Below, piece after piece: positions 6,313 to 12,569 of a DNA stretch of 18,700 nt. The number at the start of each line of letters is the position of its first letter. Within the stretch, counting starts at the first letter, position 1. Below the pieces are notes generated by a model, which was not told the DNA's origin, ran no database searches, and worked only from the letters and a program-made list of their open reading frames with translations. This DNA comes from Susulua sp964590995 (GTDB lineage Bacteria; Omnitrophota; Gorgyraeia; Duberdicusellales; 4484-171): the NCBI GenBank assembly GCA_964590995.1, contig CAZPYY010000015.1:1-18700 (forward strand), read 5' to 3'. Position numbers and translations under genes: made by a program.

Positions 6313-6341
6313 AATATACCATTTTATTGCGATATTGTCAA
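6313..6341 (-). promoter_or_regulatory. Consensus promoter of the RRM gene
   Basis: On the - strand TTGACA (6341-6336), 17 bp, then TATATT (6318-6313) preceded by TGG. Transcription would begin near 6306, leaving a leader of roughly 195 nt before ATG 6111. Confidence 0.8.
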
Positions 6342-6379
6342 TGACCTAAAAATATAGCCACAAATGCCAAATTTTGCCT

Positions 6380-6414
6380 AAAACGCCTGAGATTCGCCTT
6401 CTGGCAGGCGTTTT
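6380..6414 (-). terminator. Terminator after the phosphatidylserine synthase gene
   Basis: A perfect 10-bp stem, AAAACGCCTG / CAGGCGTTTT, with a 15-nt loop. Read on the - strand it begins at the pssA stop codon and ends in TTTT. The loop carries GGCGAATC, resembling the loop and arm of the 21-nt repeat units. Confidence 0.65.
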
Positions 6415-7067
6415 CAAGTTTGTCTCGCACTTAACAGTGGGCTAAAAAATACATAGATAATGAAACCCAACCAAATAATCACAGCCGGCATAATAACCAG
6501 ACAAATCAATATCACGATAAAGCCGGGTATGTATCCTTTTTTAAATATTTTTATTTGCTTAAAGGTAGGATATTTGATCTTTGAAACCATCATGATTGCT
6601 AATATCGCTGCGAGGATTAATAAGGCGATTTCATCAAATCCAAGATTAATTTTCTGAGAAACTAGAGCAGTTGAAGCTGTGATGCCTCCGGCGCCGGTAA
6701 TCGGCAGCCCTTCAAAGAAAGTCTTAGGTTGATTCTCGGCTAAAGTATTAAATTTGGCAAGCCGCCAAGCCCCGCATAAAAGATACGCAGATAGCAGGAC
6801 CAATGCCAAGCCGGGAATTTGGAGATTTAATACGTAAACAAGGACAAATGGAGCAACACCAAAAGAGACCAAATCCGATAAAGAATCTAAATTTTTACCT
6901 AAAATCGAACCTATTCCAAATGCGCGCGCAACTTTCCCATCTAACATATCGAGCCCTACAGCAACCAAGATCATCCAGGCAGCAAGAGCATATTGACCAT
7001 TTATTGCAGAAGAAATTGATATAATTCCGCAAAAAAGATTTGTTAAAGTTATAATATTACATAACAC
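6414..7067 (-). CDS. pssA: CDP-diacylglycerol-serine O-phosphatidyltransferase
   Basis: A 217-aa integral membrane enzyme of the CDP-alcohol phosphatidyltransferase family. The full catalytic signature is present: D40, D43-G44, A47-R48, G57, D61 and D65, with exact family spacing. The N-terminus NIITLTNLFCGIISI is characteristic of phosphatidylserine synthases rather than PgsA. About six hydrophobic segments follow. It would make phosphatidylserine from CDP-diacylglycerol and serine at the cytoplasmic membrane. The start is GTG 7067: an in-frame stop lies a short way upstream, no ATG is available, and GGGAGG (7082-7077) sits 9 nt before it. No decarboxylase gene is adjacent. A terminator hairpin begins at the stop. 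Confidence 0.85.
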   Translation of the reverse strand: MLCNIITLTNLFCGIISISSAINGQYALAAWMILVAVGLDMLDGKVARAFGIGSILGKNLDSLSDLVSFGVAPFVLVYVLNLQIPGLALVLLSAYLLCGAWRLAKFNTLAENQPKTFFEGLPITGAGGITASTALVSQKINLGFDEIALLILAAILAIMMVSKIKYPTFKQIKIFKKGYIPGFIVILICLVIMPAVIIWLGFIIYVFFSPLLSARQT

Positions 7068-7159
7068 AATCTGCTGCCTCCCGGTTTCTCCACCATCAGC
7101 ATATTACACTAGAAGCTCTTTATTAACAATTAAAGATTTCATTTTATTATCACTGGCTT

Positions 7160-7211
7160 GGTTGAGATCTGATCTCAACCGGCTTCCCCTCCTCCGCCAA
7201 ACCCGCCTTTA
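7160..7211. repeat. 52-bp dispersed element, copy B
   Basis: Arms GGTTGAGATC and GATCTCAACC around a single T (7160-7180), followed by 31 bp closely matching 5340-5370. About 45 of 52 positions agree with copy A, and both have the same orientation, each downstream of or between - strand genes. Confidence 0.8.
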
Positions 7212-7250
7212 TTGGAGCTGGTTGAATACTTGCAGGGGTACAAGTGAGAT

Positions 7251-7634
7251 CTACGCAAAGTAACCAAAAAAGGTTAAAACTGCGCCAATAGCAAGAACCA
7301 AGAGCAAATTAACCGCTAATAGGGCTGGTTTTTTTTGGTATATCTCGATAAGCCTGACCAATGTATTCGGGAAAATAATTATCCAGACGCCTTTGATGAT
7401 CCCAGACCAGCCAAAAATTGTAATAAGCACAGCCCAGTTAGCTGTCCATATATTGTGAGTCAGCACGATGAGAAGACCAAAGAGGAGTGCAAGTATTCCG
7501 CCGATGTAAAGCAGAGCAGCGTTCTTAAAAAAATCTTCCATAGCCCTCTGATAGACTTTTCGGTTAACGAGAACTCCTATTGCCACGATTATGCAGTAGG
7601 GCCCAAGAAGTTTAGCCAGAAATACTGATGCCAT
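7251..7634 (-). CDS. Integral membrane protein with four predicted helices
   Basis: A 127-aa hydrophobic protein. Four membrane segments can be placed: residues about 5-22 (FLAKLLGPYCIIVAIGVL), 39-60 (AALLYIGGILALLFGLLIVLTH), 66-87 (NWAVLITIFGWSGIIKGVWIII) and 103-124 (ALLAVNLLLVLAIGAVLTFFGY). Between them are short polar loops (NRKVYQRAMEDFFKN; FPNTLVRLIEIYQKK). I recognise no catalytic motif and no named family. ATG 7634 has GGAGG 5 nt upstream. The Lys-rich protein gene lies 23 bp upstream in the same direction, so the two may be cotranscribed. Confidence 0.75.
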   Translation of the reverse strand: MASVFLAKLLGPYCIIVAIGVLVNRKVYQRAMEDFFKNAALLYIGGILALLFGLLIVLTHNIWTANWAVLITIFGWSGIIKGVWIIIFPNTLVRLIEIYQKKPALLAVNLLLVLAIGAVLTFFGYFA

Positions 7635-7657
7635 ATTCGCCTCCTTTTTTGCCGGCT

Positions 7658-8194
7658 CTATACCCTATACACCCGGTCATTCTCATGTACCGGTTGAGGA
7701 ACTTTGATGCCGATCTCACTCCCCTTCCCGGCCATTGAAACATCCTTATGATTAATTTGCATTGATTTAATTGTCTGGGTGAAATCATCGTGTGCACCCT
7801 TTATGTGGATTCTCTCTTTGACCCTAAGGGTAGATTTAAGTTTAATGATTCCTACTGATATCCTTCCAAAATAATGAGTGACGATGCCTATTTCTTTCTC
7901 TTCAGGAATCTTCTTTAAAGACTTGGGTAATTTCTTTTTTGGGAAGCGTTTCTTAGAAGGCCCTTTCTTAACCTTAGGACCTATCTTCTTTTTAACTTTT
8001 TTACGAATCTTTTTCTTAATGCTTTTCTTTGTCTTCTTCTTTATTACCATTTTTTTCTTCTTCAAAGCCTTTTTATTAGGTTTAATTTTAATCTTCTTCT
8101 TCTTAATCTTCTTAATCTTTTTTGTAGCTTTACGGCTGGACTTCTCCTCTTCTCTGGGGACAAATAAGTTTTTAAATCTGCTAAATAATTTCAT
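7658..8194 (-). CDS. Lys-rich protein with C-terminal translation-factor-like barrel domain
   Basis: A 178-aa two-part protein. Residues about 17-90 are dominated by Lys (KKIKKIKKKKIKIK and similar) with hardly any acidic residues, so this part is probably disordered. Residues about 95-178 (EIGIVTHYFGRISVGIIKLK...GSEIGIKVPQPVHENDRVYRV) resemble the EF-Tu domain 2-like barrel found in small translation-elongation-factor-like proteins and at the end of some U32 peptidases. A nucleic-acid or ribosome-binding role fits but is inference. The ORF can begin at TTG 8200, but ATG 8194 (MKLFSRF) is chosen. No Shine-Dalgarno is visible; a TATAAT ends 7 nt before the ATG, so the message may be leaderless. 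Confidence 0.7.
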   Translation of the reverse strand: MKLFSRFKNLFVPREEEKSSRKATKKIKKIKKKKIKIKPNKKALKKKKMVIKKKTKKSIKKKIRKKVKKKIGPKVKKGPSKKRFPKKKLPKSLKKIPEEKEIGIVTHYFGRISVGIIKLKSTLRVKERIHIKGAHDDFTQTIKSMQINHKDVSMAGKGSEIGIKVPQPVHENDRVYRV

Positions 8195-8201
8195 ATCCAA
8201 T

Positions 8202-8207
8202 ATTATA
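8202..8207 (-). promoter_or_regulatory. Possible -10 element for a leaderless message
   Basis: TATAAT on the - strand, 7 nt before ATG 8194, the usual distance from -10 to the first transcribed base. No good -35 match lies upstream, and there is no Shine-Dalgarno. Confidence 0.35.
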
Positions 8208-8257
8208 CTCAGGTTTTATTACTTCTTTGACGATTTGCGATCAGGCTATTGCTGTTT

Positions 8258-8638
8258 TTACTGTTTGTCTCTCTTCTCTACCTCGACCTTTCCCAAGTCA
8301 ACTTTTGTTAGATTGTCTATGCTTTCATTTATGTTGCTCAAAAAAGCATCATACTCCTTTTTCCAGTTTTGGATTTCTCCGGTAATGCCGTCAATTTTCG
8401 ATACTATCTTTTTGATCTTCCTGCGATTCGCGGTCTTTAACTCTTCAAGAGCACTACCAAGTTTTGTCAGATTGGTATGTAAAACTAAGTGTTTTGCTAA
8501 GATGAATTGATTCTGGTATTCAAGGCCGTTGATTTTGTTTGTACATTCGGCATAAAATTGATAGCTGGTAAGATACCCGGCGGCAATCAAGGTGAATACA
8601 ATCGCACCAATTATGAATTCTGTGCTTGGCTTCTTCAT
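8258..8638 (-). CDS. Single-pass membrane protein with a coiled coil
   Basis: A 126-aa protein. An N-terminal hydrophobic helix at residues 8-25 (FIIGAIVFTLIAAGYLTS) follows a short basic end. The rest is highly charged and helical with heptad-like hydrophobic spacing (LGSALEELK...IVSKIDGITGEIQNWKKEYDAFLSNINESIDNL). The layout suggests an anchored coiled coil, most likely facing the periplasm, but orientation is uncertain. No family is recognised. ATG 8638 has a clear GAGGAGGT site. It lies between the Lys-rich and the cyclic-nucleotide-binding genes, same strand. Confidence 0.65.
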   Translation of the reverse strand: MKKPSTEFIIGAIVFTLIAAGYLTSYQFYAECTNKINGLEYQNQFILAKHLVLHTNLTKLGSALEELKTANRRKIKKIVSKIDGITGEIQNWKKEYDAFLSNINESIDNLTKVDLGKVEVEKRDKQ

Positions 8639-8699
8639 AAAACACCTCCTCTATTTTTATTCTCTGCTTCAATATTTTTGAACATTGAAGACCCCCTGT

Positions 8700-9158
8700 C
8701 TATCTTCTGCCGTAGCTATTAATAAGCTGCATCCGGGTCATCTCCAGCCGGCTAATAAAAACTGCAGCCAGTCTTTTAAGCAACTCATAGCCTAAGTCGT
8801 TCTTGCCTTCGCATTTTTCTCTTAGGCACTTTCCGTCAAAGGAGATTGCTCGAGTTTCAGCAACTGCCCTGGCATTGAAGCGATAATTGTGTGGCGGGAT
8901 AAGCCAGGACCAGCCAAGTATATCCCCGTCTTTAATTGTTTGGATGGTAATTCCTCTTTGTTTGCTTAAGGGGATATCAATTGCTATCTTGCCATGTCGT
9001 ATAAGACAAAACTTATTCGCCTCCTCCCCTTCTCTAAGAATCATCTCATCCTCCTTAAATACCACATTAGACGCGCAACCAACGATAAAATCAAGATACT
9101 CTGGCTTTAAGTCTTTAAAAAATGAATGTTCTTTTAGAATTTCTTTTATATCTTTCAT
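8700..9158 (-). CDS. Cyclic-nucleotide-binding-domain protein without a DNA-binding domain
   Basis: A 152-aa protein made of one CRP-type sensor domain. The beta roll spans residues about 8-115 with ILREGEEANKFCLIRHGKIAI and GDILGWSWLIPPHNYRFNARA at the position of the phosphate-binding cassette. A C-terminal helix carries RLAAVFISRLEMTRMQL. No helix-turn-helix follows, so it is not a standard CRP/FNR regulator. The GWSWL-PP cassette lacks the usual GE...R pattern of cAMP binders, hence the ligand is unknown. The longer start (GTG 9164) overlaps the Shine-Dalgarno; ATG 9158 with GGAGG 5 nt upstream is preferred. Confidence 0.85.
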   Translation of the reverse strand: MKDIKEILKEHSFFKDLKPEYLDFIVGCASNVVFKEDEMILREGEEANKFCLIRHGKIAIDIPLSKQRGITIQTIKDGDILGWSWLIPPHNYRFNARAVAETRAISFDGKCLREKCEGKNDLGYELLKRLAAVFISRLEMTRMQLINSYGRR

Positions 9159-9204
9159 ATCCACCTCCTGGGTTAAAGCTAGGTTTTAATTGGTATGTCT
9201 TCTC

Positions 9205-10710
9205 CTATCTTATCTTTCTGGTTCCCGGTAAAACCCCCTGGGTTATCTTAGGAGGTTCTCCGTAAAGCTTCTGGTAAATTCGGCTATACTTATCTTTACC
9301 ACCGATAAGTGCAAAGGTAAGAGGCATTACTTCCCTTGCCTTGCTAGCCATAACTCTTGAGATATTTTGAATATCCCATTGGGCGTGAGTATCTTCTCTT
9401 AGGCGTGAAATATGGTAGAGCTCTCTAGCATTTAGTCGTATTAATACCCTCTTTCTATGGGCATTGGTTAGTACATAGGGAGCTGCTAAAGGGATTTCTT
9501 TATTTATTTGATCATATACCTGGTTAGTCTTATCAATAATCCTATTAAACTCACCTTCCATGCCAATTTCTTTAATTGATTCAGGAATAGTAACTCCGAG
9601 GCCAGGGTCATAGGCTTGAGAGGTGATTGTTGACATCCGGTGCCTCTTAAGTTGGCCAAAACAGGCTGCTGAGAGAGTGAGATTAAAGGTTAAATTTACA
9701 TATTCAAATTCTCTTAGCATTGAATCATAAAGCTGCATATTTCGCCAAGCAGTCTTAAAAATTTCCTTCTTTTCTTCTTCTGATAATTTCTTCACTTTAT
9801 CCTTGCAACTCCTAAAGGCGAGGCTTGATGAGGCGTGAAGCAGGGAGGCAGCAATAATGCCATCAGCATCTTGAGTGTACTCAACTAACTCTACCTCTTC
9901 TTCTGCTCCAGCATCACAAGCATCACCTAAAATTTTATCACTAAGCTTCCTTAACTCGGGATAAGTCTTGCTATCTCGGTCATTAGCTTCATGAAAAATC
10001 ACAATCGATGGAGCAATAGTAGAAATCTGTTCATATATTGCCCGGCCTAACTTTTTAACTTCGGATAAGGGGTGGGAAGCAAATCTGCGCAGCAATAACT
10101 CTAAATTGCGGGCATTAATAGTTTGGCCAACTTGGGCCTCTGTAGCTAAAGCTACAATATAGCGGGCATCTTCTTTGGCCCAGCCTTCTAAGAGATTGTG
10201 CTTTTTAGAATCTTTTGCCAGCTCAGGATTTTTATTAAAGATATGCTCGTTTAGCCTTTCAAAGAGGGAAAAATACATTTCATTCTGCTCCCGAATCATA
10301 TCAACAAAAGTTTTTTCATGCTTTGTATCTTTTATCTCATCAGGAATAACATGATCCTTATCAAGGGTAATATAACGCTGGGACTTCTCAGTATAGGCGC
10401 AGAGCCTAAACTTCTCTAACTCTTCCATTACATACCTCGAGACCCCTAGAATATCTAGATTAAATACAGCATGTTCGGCTACGGAGTGGTGCCCCATCTT
10501 AAAGATAATGGTTGAGTTAGACTTACGGGATTTATCTACTTCTTCTCGGGCAGTCTTTCGGATTTCATTGATTGGCCGAGAATCCCGGCTTATTCGGGCA
10601 TAAGCAGCTGAGAGAACCTCAGGGGTTATGTCGGTACGTCTTCCTCCCTTTTCCTCTAATTGTCGTAAGACTTCGGTGTCAACATTAAAACCAGCCAAGT
10701 AAACCTTCAC
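9205..10710 (-). CDS. Tandem ThyX-like protein (FAD-dependent thymidylate synthase family)
   Basis: A 501-aa protein with two ThyX-like domains in one chain. Domain 1 (about 1-250) has MGHHSVAEHAVFNLDILGVSR (72-92) and SQRY (110-113), then ARYIVALA and INARNL. Domain 2 (about 275-480) has MLREFEYVNLTFNL, QLKRHRM (353-359), RVLIRLNARELYHISRLRED and AQWDI. The ThyX signature RHRxxSxNxxSxR is split: domain 1 reads KFRLCAYTEKSQR and keeps only its later part; domain 2 keeps RHR but has T, T, A and D at the other four positions. Canonical ThyX is a homotetramer of roughly 220-aa subunits that makes dTMP from dUMP with FAD. Whether this protein does so is uncertain. The start is GTG 10710 behind AAGGAG. 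Confidence 0.8.
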   Translation of the reverse strand: MKVYLAGFNVDTEVLRQLEEKGGRRTDITPEVLSAAYARISRDSRPINEIRKTAREEVDKSRKSNSTIIFKMGHHSVAEHAVFNLDILGVSRYVMEELEKFRLCAYTEKSQRYITLDKDHVIPDEIKDTKHEKTFVDMIREQNEMYFSLFERLNEHIFNKNPELAKDSKKHNLLEGWAKEDARYIVALATEAQVGQTINARNLELLLRRFASHPLSEVKKLGRAIYEQISTIAPSIVIFHEANDRDSKTYPELRKLSDKILGDACDAGAEEEVELVEYTQDADGIIAASLLHASSSLAFRSCKDKVKKLSEEEKKEIFKTAWRNMQLYDSMLREFEYVNLTFNLTLSAACFGQLKRHRMSTITSQAYDPGLGVTIPESIKEIGMEGEFNRIIDKTNQVYDQINKEIPLAAPYVLTNAHRKRVLIRLNARELYHISRLREDTHAQWDIQNISRVMASKAREVMPLTFALIGGKDKYSRIYQKLYGEPPKITQGVLPGTRKIR

Positions 10711-10805
10711 ATTGCTCCTTTCAATTTACTATACTAATTTACAGTTTTTTACCCCTTTTTCAAGAAAAATATTAACAAAAAATAAGGGCTATATTAAGAA
10801 TGAAA

Positions 10806-10833
10806 TTGACACTTGAGTATTTCCCTTTAAAAT
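10806..10833 (+). promoter_or_regulatory. Promoter for the 92-aa protein gene
   Basis: TTGACA (10806-10811), 16 bp, TAAAAT (10828-10833). The start site would fall near 10840, directly before the AGGAGG ribosome site (10841-10846), giving a leader of only about 13 nt. Confidence 0.6.
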
Positions 10834-10852
10834 ATATACAAGGAGGTAAACC

Positions 10853-11131
10853 ATGGATATTATTGCCATAAAGACTACTGAAGAATTTTTAAAGAAAAAT
10901 AAGAGCAATACAGCTGTTATCTACCTTAACGATGGTAAATCCTACGAAACTAACTCAATTTATAAGATTATTGAACCGAATGTAGCCAATTTTGAACCGT
11001 TAATAATAATAGATGTGAATTTAGGCGAAGATGATCTAGCCATTATCCCTACTCGCAATATCCATCATATAATCATAAGAGGCCCGGAAAAAGAAAAGAA
11101 AGTGGGATTCTTCACCAAAAAGACTCACTAG
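10853..11131 (+). CDS. Small protein of unknown function
   Basis: A 92-aa protein behind AGGAGG and a consensus-like promoter. The sequence predicts several beta strands (TAVIYLNDG, LIIIDVNL, LAIIPTRNIHHIIIRG) after an N-terminal helix, with a basic C-terminal end (PEKEKKVGFFTKKTH). It has no membrane segment or signal peptide. The strand pattern and size resemble a small barrel, but I cannot assign it to a family. It stands alone on the + strand, divergent from the ThyX-like gene, with about 100 bp of apparently empty DNA after it. Confidence 0.65.
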   Translation: MDIIAIKTTEEFLKKNKSNTAVIYLNDGKSYETNSIYKIIEPNVANFEPLIIIDVNLGEDDLAIIPTRNIHHIIIRGPEKEKKVGFFTKKTH

Positions 11132-11233
11132 AGCAGAATTATCGCAACCCCCTATCAATACCGCTGACTCCAACGATCTTGCCATTAGTTTAGTCCCGAA
11201 CCCGATTATTTGAAATGGTAATCCCTATTTATC

Positions 11234-11365
11234 CTACCTTTGCATCTGCATTTTGTACATAGGGTATTTAAATCCGCATTTACGCATAGCCATTTTTGAT
11301 CCAAACATCACTACCGTAGCAATAACTATCAATAGCACGATTTGAAAAAACATCTTCCAACTCAT
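11234..11365 (-). CDS. 43-aa single-pass membrane peptide
   Basis: A short ORF read directly on the - strand. It begins at ATG 11365 (MSWKMFFQIVLLIVIA) and has one hydrophobic helix at about 6-22, then a basic tail containing one Cys (SKMAMRKCGFKYPMYKMQMQR). A GGGGG-rich site lies 5-9 nt upstream, overlapping the end of the preceding ORF. It begins 9 bp after the stop of the 34-aa basic ORF and shares a promoter with it. No family is known. It looks real because of the ribosome site, the membrane-helix pattern and the tandem arrangement. Confidence 0.5.
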   Translation of the reverse strand: MSWKMFFQIVLLIVIATVVMFGSKMAMRKCGFKYPMYKMQMQR

Positions 11366-11374
11366 CTCTGCCCC

Positions 11375-11479
11375 CTACTTTTTCTTCAAAGCTTTTAACT
11401 TACTCTTACGAGCCTGTTTCTTTTCCCTTAATAGTCGGGATATGTTTTTCTGCCTCCTAGTTATCCTTTCTCTAGGCAT
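11375..11479 (-). CDS. 34-aa very basic peptide
   Basis: The reading frame from ATG 11479 gives MPRERITRRQKNISRLLREK and continues to KSKLKALKKK, with about half Lys/Arg. The composition suits RNA or DNA contact or a ribosome-associated peptide. No clear Shine-Dalgarno precedes the ATG, which weakens the call. An extended -10 promoter lies about 55 bp upstream, and the next small ORF follows 9 bp after the stop. It could instead be part of an untranslated leader for the 43-aa peptide. Confidence 0.4.
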   Translation of the reverse strand: MPRERITRRQKNISRLLREKKQARKSKLKALKKK

Positions 11480-11534
11480 TAGATAAATTTATCTTACTTC
11501 CTATATTTAAGTAGCTACTATTAGCTAATTAATT

Positions 11535-11543
11535 ATTATACCA
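11535..11543 (-). promoter_or_regulatory. Extended -10 promoter for the two small ORFs
   Basis: TGGTATAAT on the - strand (11543-11535) straddling the start of the gap after the radical SAM gene. A -35 match is poor (TTGAGT at 19 bp). Transcription would start near 11528. Confidence 0.5.
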
Positions 11544-11548
11544 CAATT

Positions 11549-12487
11549 TTAAATATTCGACTCAAAATAAGGTCCGGCTAAATCCTCTTTAGGGTTATGG
11601 TCTTGAACCCAACCCCCTAGCCCTAATTCCTCGACAAAATTCTTAATTTCAAGGTACTCCTGGTAATTTATTGACCGGCTTATCTGAGGGTGAAGGTAAG
11701 CTCTAAAATAAGGTCGGTATTGAAACATCACGCTTACTAAAACTTTAGGTGTATTCTCCTTTATCCAGGATAGCAGCTCTTTTGATTCATTGATGTGATT
11801 GGGAAGGACAAGGTGTCTGATAACCACCCCTTTTTTTAGCAAATTTTCGCTAGTTAGGGGCTCAACCTGCCTATTCATTTCTAAGAGGCTTCTAGAGGCA
11901 AACCTGGGGTATTTTGAGGCCTTGGAATATTGTTTTGCCAGCGAAGAATCCATATATTTAAGGTCAGTTAAGTAGACATCTACTATTCCTTCTAGGTATT
12001 TCACGATCTTCTCCTTTTCATATCCTGAGGTATTGTAGATAATAGGAATATTAAGACCATTTTTAAATGCTAAAGCCAAGGTGTTTAAAATTTGTGGTAC
12101 GAAGTGCGTAGGAGTTACTAGATTTATATTGTGAGCTCCCTCTTTCTGAAGGCCGAGCATGATTTTAGCTAAATCACCTCCCGAAACTTTTTTGCCTGCT
12201 ACAGTGTGGGAGAATTTATAATTCTGGCAATAGATGCACTTTAGATTACAGCCAGAGAAGAATATAGTACCGCTTCCTCTTTGTCCGCTTATCCCCGGCT
12301 CTTCTCCGTGGTGTAAGAAAGTGCTATAAACCACCATGTCCTTATCAGTTCCGCAGTAACCTTTTTCGCCTTTTAAGCGGTTTACCTTGCAGTCTCGAGG
12401 ACAGATGTTACAGCTGCTTAAACGCTTCCCTAGGTGGTTGGCAGACCTTTTAGCTAATTTAGCTCTTTTTTCTAAATCTCCTGTCAT
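11549..12487 (-). CDS. PflX-like radical SAM protein
   Basis: A 312-aa radical SAM protein resembling the PflX group (COG1313), distant relatives of pyruvate-formate-lyase activating enzymes. The radical SAM cluster motif is CNLKCIYCQN (Cys 80, 84, 87). The N-terminus carries CNICPRDCKVNRLKGEKGYC (Cys 26, 29, 33, 45), a second cysteine cluster typical of this group. The C-terminal half includes DVYLTDLKY and VIRHLVLPNHINES, conserved in the family. It should use a 4Fe-4S cluster to cleave S-adenosylmethionine, but its target is unknown and no glycyl-radical enzyme is nearby. The start ATG 12487 is the only plausible one and lacks a strong ribosome site. It diverges from the response regulator gene. 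Confidence 0.85.
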   Translation of the reverse strand: MTGDLEKRAKLAKRSANHLGKRLSSCNICPRDCKVNRLKGEKGYCGTDKDMVVYSTFLHHGEEPGISGQRGSGTIFFSGCNLKCIYCQNYKFSHTVAGKKVSGGDLAKIMLGLQKEGAHNINLVTPTHFVPQILNTLALAFKNGLNIPIIYNTSGYEKEKIVKYLEGIVDVYLTDLKYMDSSLAKQYSKASKYPRFASRSLLEMNRQVEPLTSENLLKKGVVIRHLVLPNHINESKELLSWIKENTPKVLVSVMFQYRPYFRAYLHPQISRSINYQEYLEIKNFVEELGLGGWVQDHNPKEDLAGPYFESNI

Positions 12488-12506
12488 AAAAAATTAATTA
12501 TTTTAG

Positions 12507-12536
12507 TTGCCAGCACCTATTATATCATATTATAAT
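12507..12536 (+). promoter_or_regulatory. Promoter for the response regulator gene
   Basis: TTGCCA (12507-12512), an 18-bp spacer, TATAAT (12531-12536). It overlaps the TTG that would start the longest version of the ORF, which argues for the later ATG at 12570. Transcription would begin near 12543. Confidence 0.65.
12519..12527 (-). promoter_or_regulatory. Divergent extended -10 for the PflX-like gene
   Basis: TGATATAAT on the - strand (12527-12519), lying inside the spacer of the + strand promoter. The leader to ATG 12487 would be about 25 nt. No -35 match was seen. Confidence 0.4.
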
Positions 12537-12569
12537 ATATGCGAAGAGAGTTTCAAATGGGGCAAAAGA

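Noticed and set aside
6128..6322. - strand ORF of 64 codons upstream of the RRM gene
   Set aside because: It lies in the leader, contains the terminator hairpin, starts at the promoter -10 and lacks a ribosome site. It is better explained as untranslated leader.
7878..8510. + strand ORF of 210 codons, very rich in Phe
   Set aside because: It is the complement of the Lys codons (AAA/AAG) of the Lys-rich - strand gene; the Phe/Leu runs are a shadow.
12507..12569. N-terminal extension of the response regulator from TTG 12507
   Set aside because: These bases hold a good promoter (TTGCCA, 18 bp, TATAAT), and the extension adds nothing to the receiver fold.
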